Source of the DNA: Bryoerythrophyllum caledonicum
Lineage: Eukaryota > Streptophyta > Bryopsida > Pottiales > Pottiaceae
Assembly (NCBI GenBank): GCA_963971425.1
Contig: OZ020516.1
Span: 32,414,199-32,478,198, forward strand
DNA length: 64,000 bases
Reading direction: 5' to 3'
The notes beneath the pieces are model-generated. The model saw only the letters and a program-made list of their open reading frames with translations, searched no databases and had not been told where the DNA came from. A program made the position numbers and the translations under genes. This document shows, one piece after another, positions 56,700-64,000 of the stretch. Each line of letters begins with the position of its first letter. The first letter of the stretch is position 1.

Positions 56700-59600
56700 T
56701 GATGAATACATTAGTGATTCTCATGTCTTGTCCGTGGCATATTGTAGCATTCAACAAAAGTTAAAACACGTGTAAGCCCAAAATTACACCCCTAAGAGGA
56801 TTTACTTTTTAAGCCCACAAGGTCCTAGTATAACATGGTTTAAACCACTCCATGTACTGATCTATAACTTGTATTTTTTATTGGATTCGGATCTTTAATA
56901 TATATATAATTATTTATTAATTTATTTATTAATGTTAATTATTATTATTTATTTATCTTTTATTTTATTTTATTTTTATTTCTTTAGATTGTTTGTTCTC
57001 CGCAGTAATTAAGTGTTATTTAATTCGACTTCTTGAGTAAATAATTTTTACCATGCATTCATTAAATAACCCTAAAATTAGTTACTATTAATTTTGCTAT
57101 TTTTATTTTATTATTATTATTTACTTTATTTATTTTTTCTTTGAATTTTCACCGAAAATTCATTAACTCTCAATTCCCACACCCCACGTCGGATTTCTAA
57201 TTTTTTTGAGCGTAATCTTATTATTTTCTTCTTCTCTACTCAACTATGATATTGCATGCATCAGACCTTCGCTCCAGATCAAAGAATTTCAAGTTGAGTT
57301 AAACGTCCATAACTTTTACATGCAAGGACCAAATCCAGAGTTTTTCGAGCTTAAGTAGACTGAATTCTCAAGCTCTACACATTGGTGTATTCAAAAATAC
57401 CATACCAAGTATCTATTTCAAGCTGGGATGACCAGCCCTTGGAAATTTGCAAAACTAAAACAACGCAGATTCAAGCACCAACGCATGATGCATCAAGCAC
57501 AAAACACATGATCCCTGAAGAGAACCATCATTGTTGGACCCTTGATGCACCCAAAAAGAACCAAACAAAACCAAAATAAAACAAGATGAATTAAAAGGAA
57601 GCCAAACACAACCCAACAGCTTGAACTCCACAGTCTTCACCTCACACAGCCACCTTCACCACGCTCCACACTTCGCTTCAATCCTTCGCAGCAACACTCA
57701 TTGCCCATAGCCGCCCTCGCACTTCATCGCAGCTCCGCACTCTCTCACTCTTGGCGCCACATGTCCGTCCCAACTCCGGCGCAGCGACCCTGATCAGCTC
57801 CGGTACCATTCATCCCAGGCAGACTTCGGCACGCACACACAAGTTACGCGCTCCACCAACCTCCAATTCAATTCAGAATCAACACAAAGAGAAATCGATC
57901 AACCAACAGAGAGAAAGCTCGAGATCATCAAACTGAAATCAGCTGTGGTTGCAACCAAGGACTGGCATCCATGATATGCTCGAACTCCTTCTCCATTCCG
58001 TTGGTTGCTGTCTTTTTCGGCGCACAGAGACATCCCTACGCGAACTCCAACAGCCCTCTTGCGGCTCACGGCACCGGACTCCTCACGCAGCGCATTTCAG
58101 CAACCCGAAATCCCACTTCAAAATAAAATATAAAATAAAATAAAATATAAAATAAAATAAAATATAAAATGTCGTCTTCACAGACACATTTCACAGGTCC
58201 GGCACTCCTCCTTGCCTTCCCTGCCAATCTCTTTGCTCTCGAGGTGCAAGATTCCTGATCTATTCCCCACTGTACTGCGCAAGCGAGAAGATGGCCACCA
58301 CCGGCCTACAATCCATACAGACCACGTCCGCTCTCGCTCCAGCACCCTTCAAACCCTAATCGCGTTGTTGCCTTCCAGGCACCGCACACGGACCCCTCCA
58401 AGGTAATGCTCCAACTTTGAATGCGAGGGATGAGCCACTGCGCTCCGCTCTCCGATCGCTCTCAGCAATTGCAATCCACCAAATGTGTTCAAAAACACAC
58501 GGAAGACACTCCAGTTGCATCAAAAATAAAAATTAAAATAAAATAAAAATTCTTCCCCTTAGCAGCTCGCGCGCTCCCTGGCCACCATCGCGCTCGCGGA
58601 CAGATGACCGCCTCGCACAACCGCCCCTCGCTCGGCACACGTTTGCGCGCTCGTCGAGCACCACAAAAACCCTCGCGCTTCGCTCCACAGCACTCCGGAG
58701 CTCCCAACTTCGTCGTTGCTCTTCGGGCTCCACACCCAGCTCTCACCACGGCACACACGAGAACAAGAGAAAACAAACAACCCCCTTCTCTCTCGCATCA
58801 GCACGCGCCTACAGACACGCGCTCTCCAATCGCCGGCACTCCTTCACCGGAACCTCCACCCGATCGCCACAAGTTGCTCGCCTTCCTGCTCGAACATGCA
58901 CGATTACCACGCCCACACAACCGGGGCTCGCTCCTGCCGATTTGAGCACAGACGTGCTCACACTCACACACACTTCGTCACACACAATCACCACCTCTAC
59001 CGCAGCACCAAAACCGGATTCTCCCTGATCGCACAACAACAACAGTCCCCTCGCGGCACACTCGCGCACGACTCCCGCGCATACACAAAAAAAACGCTCT
59101 CCCCAAAAACAGAGACTCCCAGCTCATCTCCCAGAGGTTTGGCCTGGCTGGGTATATTTTTTTCCTTTTTTTTTCTCTGTTTTTTCTTTCCTTTTCCCCG
59201 ACAAGACTGGCTTTCTTTTAATGAGGCAGCCCATGACCTCTCACAGAAGTGCACGATTGGCTACTTACAGCCGTTTTTGCATGTTTTAGTTTATCACGAG
59301 CATTAACTCGCCGCTTTGCTCCTGACAAGCCGCCCTAAAATTAAATCCATGATGGCAAGAATTGTCATGTGGCATGTGCATGGGGAAGTACCTCCAGCCA
59401 CCTTCTTTTCTTTTCTTTTTCCTTTTTTTTTCTTATTCTTTTTATCTTTTAAAGACTATTACACTAGATCTAATACTATCTACTGATGATTTGCAATTTA
59501 CTTATAACTTCAAAAACTAACCACACAGCTGGACTCCCAGCACCCTAATTAGTCTATCTAAATTTCCTTAGCATTTTTGAAGGTTCCTAAGTATTTTTCC

Positions 59601-60960
59601 CGAACGGTCAACCCGCCGATCCACTAGTCAAACCCTAGAATAAAATAGCAATTCAACTCGGGAAATTCTAGAAGTTTTACCACTACTTCGACCTGCTAGT
59701 AGACACTCTTCCAATTTTTCCCATATTTTTTGACCCATTTCTCAAATTTTAGCCATTTTCCAAGGACTTTTCTTTCCATCTTTTTTTAATCTTTCTCTTC
59801 ATTTCCATTCCACTTCCACTACACTTTCAAGCATATTAGTAGGAAGGAGGAAGAATAGGAAACTTAGTGTCACATCATGGCACTAGGCCTATTAATCTAG
59901 GAATTTGACTCTAATAGATGGGTTGACCACCAATTTAACTAAAATTTGGTTAATACTATAAAAAAACTCGGAAAAATGAAGAAAAAGAGTGAGGGCCCAT
60001 TTTGGCTACTCACAACACGCAACAATCATTCTGGCATTGTTAGACATGAAAGATATATGACTCATATTTCTATCGCAAGTTCTATATATTTACATCCACT
60101 GAAGGAAAAAAAGGGTGGAAAGCAAATAATGTTGCACATGGTTTGAGTCGGCCAAAAGTTCTACTACCTCTTGGAAGGCTCAAAAGCCATACATGATTAC
60201 GCGTTTTGTCGGTTTCCAAACTTGACACTCATTGTGTGAACTACTGCACTCCACTGTGCGTGAAATCCTACTATTCTTCTCCAATCACAAAAGACTTGGG
60301 CCATGCAAACTCTTCTAGAATCGCCAATGACTTGTACCACATTGGGGTTACTGTTAAGATGAAGTGCTTAGTGTGGATACAAAGGCAGGAGATGTCCTCA
60401 AAAGGTAGGACCACTGCAGTTGGTAGCAAGAGTTTAACTGTGAGTTGCAAGAACAATGAGGATGTTCAGTCATGAAAATTAAGTATTGACTAAAGTCTTA
60501 CAGTGACTGTCTTTTGTGATAATTCATGGTCATGGTGAGGGTCAACAAACACCATTAATGCCTAACCACGCTCAATAGATAGGATGCAATTATACGGCGT
60601 GGTGTCCTAAGCTATTTACTATGCTTTCTTGAAGACTGGTCACCCGCCAATATTGGCCTGAAATTGCCATTAATATGGCGGTCGAAGCTTTAATGATGTA
60701 GAGGCGACTAACCCTTTTATTAGGTGGCAGTGCAATCCATGCCATGTTCTTGAGCCGCACTCTACACTTCTAGGGCAATGCTATGCATTTATTGTAACTC
60801 CGTCATGCCCATTAGATTTTAGTTGCCATACATGCCATTGAGGATTTCATACATGCATTCATATGGAGCAGTTTTCTTCACCAATGAGACTATAAATTTA
60901 CAAGCCACAGAAGGCCACTCTCACTACACAGTTCAATCCACTCCTATATTTGGATATTTC
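56700..60960. other. Long region without a recognised gene; C-rich block at 57.6-59.3 kb
   Basis: 56.7-57.4 kb is very AT-rich. 57.6-59.1 kb is C-rich with ACACAC, CTCGC and GCTCC words and many overlapping plus-strand frames of no recognisable family. It could be a long terminal repeat or a gene's leader. A T-run lies at 59150-59190. 59.3-60.96 kb is ordinary AT-rich DNA; the frame at 60206-60475 shows no motif. Confidence 0.4.
58120..58170 (+). repeat. AAAATAAAATAT microsatellite
   Basis: About three units of roughly 17 bases (AAATAAAATAAAATATA). A shorter similar A/T tract (AAAATAAAAATTAAAATAAA) occurs at about 58518-58550. Confidence 0.9.
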
Positions 60961-60963
60961 AAG

Positions 60964-63900
60964 ATGGACGCGAATGCTGAAGCTGTGAATCTTGCAGATC
61001 CGGATGTAGTGAAAAGCACGCAGTTTAGTCATGAGCGTATCAATCCTCCAATTCACCGTGAGGTATATAATTGTCTACAACTTAGTTTATCTTGTTCAAT
61101 GGACCAAAATTGTCATTTCATGCAGGAAGTGTTCAAATCTTGTACTGACTTTATGTGTGCCTTTTTGTGCGTCCCTCGTAGGGATTCCCAATTGGATTGT
61201 CACTACATTCTCAATATGAGCAGTCTCAGGTGTGTTGACCGCCATCTCTACTAAAAATGTTGTGCATGTACGATAGTGTTCTTATGTAATGTTCTCTTCT
61301 GCAGTTTGTCGGAGCGCATCAAGTGCACGGGGGTATGCCTTCCTTGCATTATGGACCACGTCAACAACAATGGCCCAACTATGCGACAGGTTTTGAGCAT
61401 GCATATGGCATGCTCGGGGTGGGATATTCAGCACCTTACGCTCGCGGCAACTATGTCCCCATGCATCTTCAACAACAAGGTGCAATGCTGGAACAATATC
61501 CTCCGCACCAGCTCCCATTGCATGGGGCACAGGGGCGTGGAATTCATCCAATGTCCAGCCCAATTGTCAAGCCCAATTGCACCCAAGCTTGTGGGGGGCA
61601 TGTTAACCCAAATGCCACTTCTGTCCCAAAAGATGTTTCCGACATACATGATCATATACCAAACATCAATGCGACATTGTCAAGTCTTCCTTTGTCTTCT
61701 ACTCCAGCTGGATCACCGAACAGTCCTGGTGGAAGCCATATGAGCAAGGGGCTCACAGGTGATGGCGATAGTGCTAGCACGGAGGAAGAGAGGGGTCCAT
61801 GTAAGGACAAGAACGCTCGATCAATACATGGTAAGCTTACTGCCAGTAAGTTAAACACTCCATATGGTACATCCCGTAGGAAGGCTATGAGGATGGATGG
61901 AAAGTTGTATTTGCGTGAAGTTAAAATGGCATTGTCGGAGAATAGGGTCCCCCAGGTCGCACTTTTACAAGATGAGAATGGACGTATTTTGCGATACTCT
62001 TTGCAGTTCAAAAATGCTCTCAAATTGGTTGCGTTATCATTGGTCCAAAGTGCTTATATAGACGTAAAGGATGTGGAAGTAATGACGGACATAATGGATG
62101 AGGTCAAAAGGCAATTTACTATAAGCACACCTCTACAAGAAAAAATGGTTTCAACATATTTATTGGGTTCATTTAAACGAAACCGGTCAAAATATCATGA
62201 GCACTGGATTATGCACAAGGGCCGAAAGAAACCTGATGATTGTCCTACCACGACTTGGTTGAAATTGATAGAATATTGGAACTCCGAGGCAGGTGACAAG
62301 GAATGCAAGCAGAATCAGAAGAATGCATCTGGCCGTGCAAAACGTGAGGTATGTCAAGTGAGATGATTATGGCTCATGCATGATTGTATTTATTGTCTGT
62401 GTGTATTATTGCCACATTTCATGTTGTTCTGCAAACGGGGATATCACTAGGCTTGACTTGTGCAGAATAGGGGCATGTCCAGTGAGTGCATTTCTGCAAG
62501 GAAGAAGGTGAAGACGAATGTTGTGCCTTTGGACGACATGGATCAACTATTTGCTGACTTCCCAGCAAAGAGTACTCTATATGCCTAACCTACATCCACT
62601 ACTCGGGGCTCAATTGCCAACAAGGCACGAGCCGAGGTTGACATCTCTAGCCAGCTTCAAGCTATGGTTTCTTTGTATGTGAAGAAGGCAATGGACGAGT
62701 ACACATTGGACAATGTTGGAGCTCAATTACATGACGATCGTACGAAACGCAAGACGGAAACCCCAATGGCGGATGCGTTGCTGAAAAGGGGCCCGTTGCG
62801 GACTCCACATCAAGTGATGAAGCGATCATGCAAGCCTTTTGTGGGTGATCCAAACCCTTCCACATTTCCCGGATCTTCAACGCCAGTTCATAAAGTAAAT
62901 CAGCGACAGGCCCAAGTCGGACTAGATACAATTGTCATTACGCTTTTGTCGTCTGGAAAATCTGCAAGTGGTGAAGACGGATCACTTTCAGGGGATGGTA
63001 GGAAGATTGTTGGTGAATCAAATTGCCAAATTCTTGATGGACCGGAAGAAATATCAAGCTTCATGGATGTAGAGCACTTACGCGCCGCTTCCTCCATGAA
63101 GCCAACCCTTGATTTGCGTACGCCTCTTACACCGTGGAGTAAAGCCACACAAAATGCATCTCGTCTAAGCAAAAAAATTAGCCTTGGTGCATGAACATTA
63201 GTAGAGCATACGCCTGCAGGTGATGAATACGACTCGCATGGCAATGGTGGCGATGGCAACGACAGCGAGGGTGGTGTGGCTGATAAAGGATCTAGTGAAG
63301 AAAACAACCTTTGTAAGGGGCATGATGATCTTAAAGGTGTGGAAGACAGTGATGGCTCTAGAAACAATAGAGGATGTAGCAAAGACGATGAACCTCCAGT
63401 GTTTCCAAGGCAACCAAAGAAACTAGTCAAGGGCAAGGAGAAAGTGATTTCATCCACAAGGGCACCTGCAAGGTCGAAAGGAAAGAAGAATTTGTCCAGA
63501 AAGGTAGAAAAGAAGCATCGGGCGCCAACCATCGATGCTTCAATTATTGCAAGACTAAAAGTTATACCAAGGCCTATGAATTCGGTAAGTGTTTACTGCT
63601 TTGCTTTTAATGATCCAAGCTCCTATCCTTGAGCTACCATATTCTTAGATCTTGTAGTGTTGTTTGCATGATTTGATTTGGACTTAAGGTTGTGTATTGC
63701 ATTTCTTCTAGGAACCCATCAAGGCAAGGACCAAAGTATGGCTGCTACATAAGTGTGTGCCAGGTAGCGTGGTTGCTGAGGGATACGCTGGAGTCAACCG
63801 GAATTCTAGAAGCCAAAGCGACCTCCACATGCAATGTAAATCGGGTACTCAGATGGTAAGCATTGTTCGTGTCTTCTTTGATGGCATACCGGTGATGTTG

Positions 63901-64000
63901 GACAAAGAAAAAAGATTTCCTCCCGATGTGGATTTGGTGGATATGGTTGTTGGTATGCCCAACAATCCAATCTTGTGGGAAATCCCATATCTACGTCCAG
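60964..64000 (+). pseudogene. CACTA-associated accessory gene (Transposase_24-like), multi-exon, cut by the window end
   Basis: ATG 60964. Exons in phase with GT-AG introns: 60964-61062, 61182-61229, 61305-62348, 62466 to about 63582, and about 63713 onward. Exon 3 starts with a Gln/Pro/Gly-rich stretch and ends with a helical domain (STYLLGSFKRNRSKYHEHWI, then WLKLIEYWNSEAGDKEC). This matches the plant Transposase_24 pattern in which a helical 'K..W..FK..L' block is followed by 'W..L..YW.S.......K.NR..'. The last exon (VAEGYAGVN..., RVFFDGIPV) resembles the DUF8039 region found at the end of such proteins. Stops at 62586 (TAA, where Gln fits) and 63192 (TGA, where Arg fits) break the long acidic and basic linker. 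Role in transposition is inferred. Confidence 0.68.

Noticed and set aside
1-64000. A reassigned genetic code in which TAA and TAG mean Gln, as in some ulvophyte algae
   Set aside because: Many in-frame TAG and TAA codons sit at Gln positions, but the intact PLATZ gene has 13 Gln codons and none is TAA or TAG. TGA also interrupts conserved Arg positions in the broken frames. Cytosine deamination in dead transposons explains all three.
1-64000. CRISPR arrays, operons, phage or bacterial defence systems
   Set aside because: Repeat arrays here lack unique spacers of constant length, genes carry introns, and gene content is plant-type.

Overview
This window reads as nuclear DNA from a streptophyte (a land plant or close algal relative); I cannot name the species. 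The evidence is one intact PLATZ gene (a plant-type zinc-binding regulator), plant-style CACTA, hAT, Copia and LINE elements, Tourist-like MITEs, AGGGTTT telobox motifs, short GT-AG introns and AT-rich intergenic DNA with sharply GC-rich islands. No rRNA, tRNA, CRISPR or bacterial operon structure is visible.

Layout. 1-4.7 kb: an L1-type LINE on the minus strand (gag, endonuclease, reverse transcriptase), nearly complete but broken. 4.7-6.9 kb: the 3' end of a second LINE and a Copia RNase H remnant, both plus strand. 7.2-9.6 kb: the intact PLATZ gene (minus) and its GC-rich upstream DNA. 10.6 kb: a fragment of an exostosin-family (GT47) glycosyltransferase. 11.4-18.8 kb: two MITEs, a decayed transposon reading frame and a large foldback built of short repeats. 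18.8-24.3 kb: AT-rich relic reading frames of unknown origin interrupted by an LTR-like element with a gag-like coiled-coil protein; a second copy of that element lies inverted at 40.6-43.3 kb. 25-32 kb: a second Tourist-like MITE, then unrecognised relic reading frames. 32-36 kb: tandem and dispersed repeats. 36.4-39.5 kb: a DUF7869-type transposase-like gene. 43.5-49.4 kb: a hAT transposase bracketed by CpG-dense minisatellites. 50.3-56.7 kb: CACTA-type elements around the exons of a bacterial-type polyphosphate kinase (PPK1) gene, now a pseudogene. 61-64 kb: a multi-exon CACTA accessory gene that runs off the window.

The only gene I consider intact is PLATZ. Almost everything else is transposon sequence in decay. 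The breaks are dominated by stops where Gln or Arg is expected (CAG to TAG, CAA to TAA, CGA to TGA), the pattern expected from deamination of methylated cytosine. The most notable items are the intron-bearing PPK1 pseudogene at 52.2-53.2 kb, and a MITE inserted precisely into the terminal repeat of a CACTA foldback, whose empty site can be read directly.
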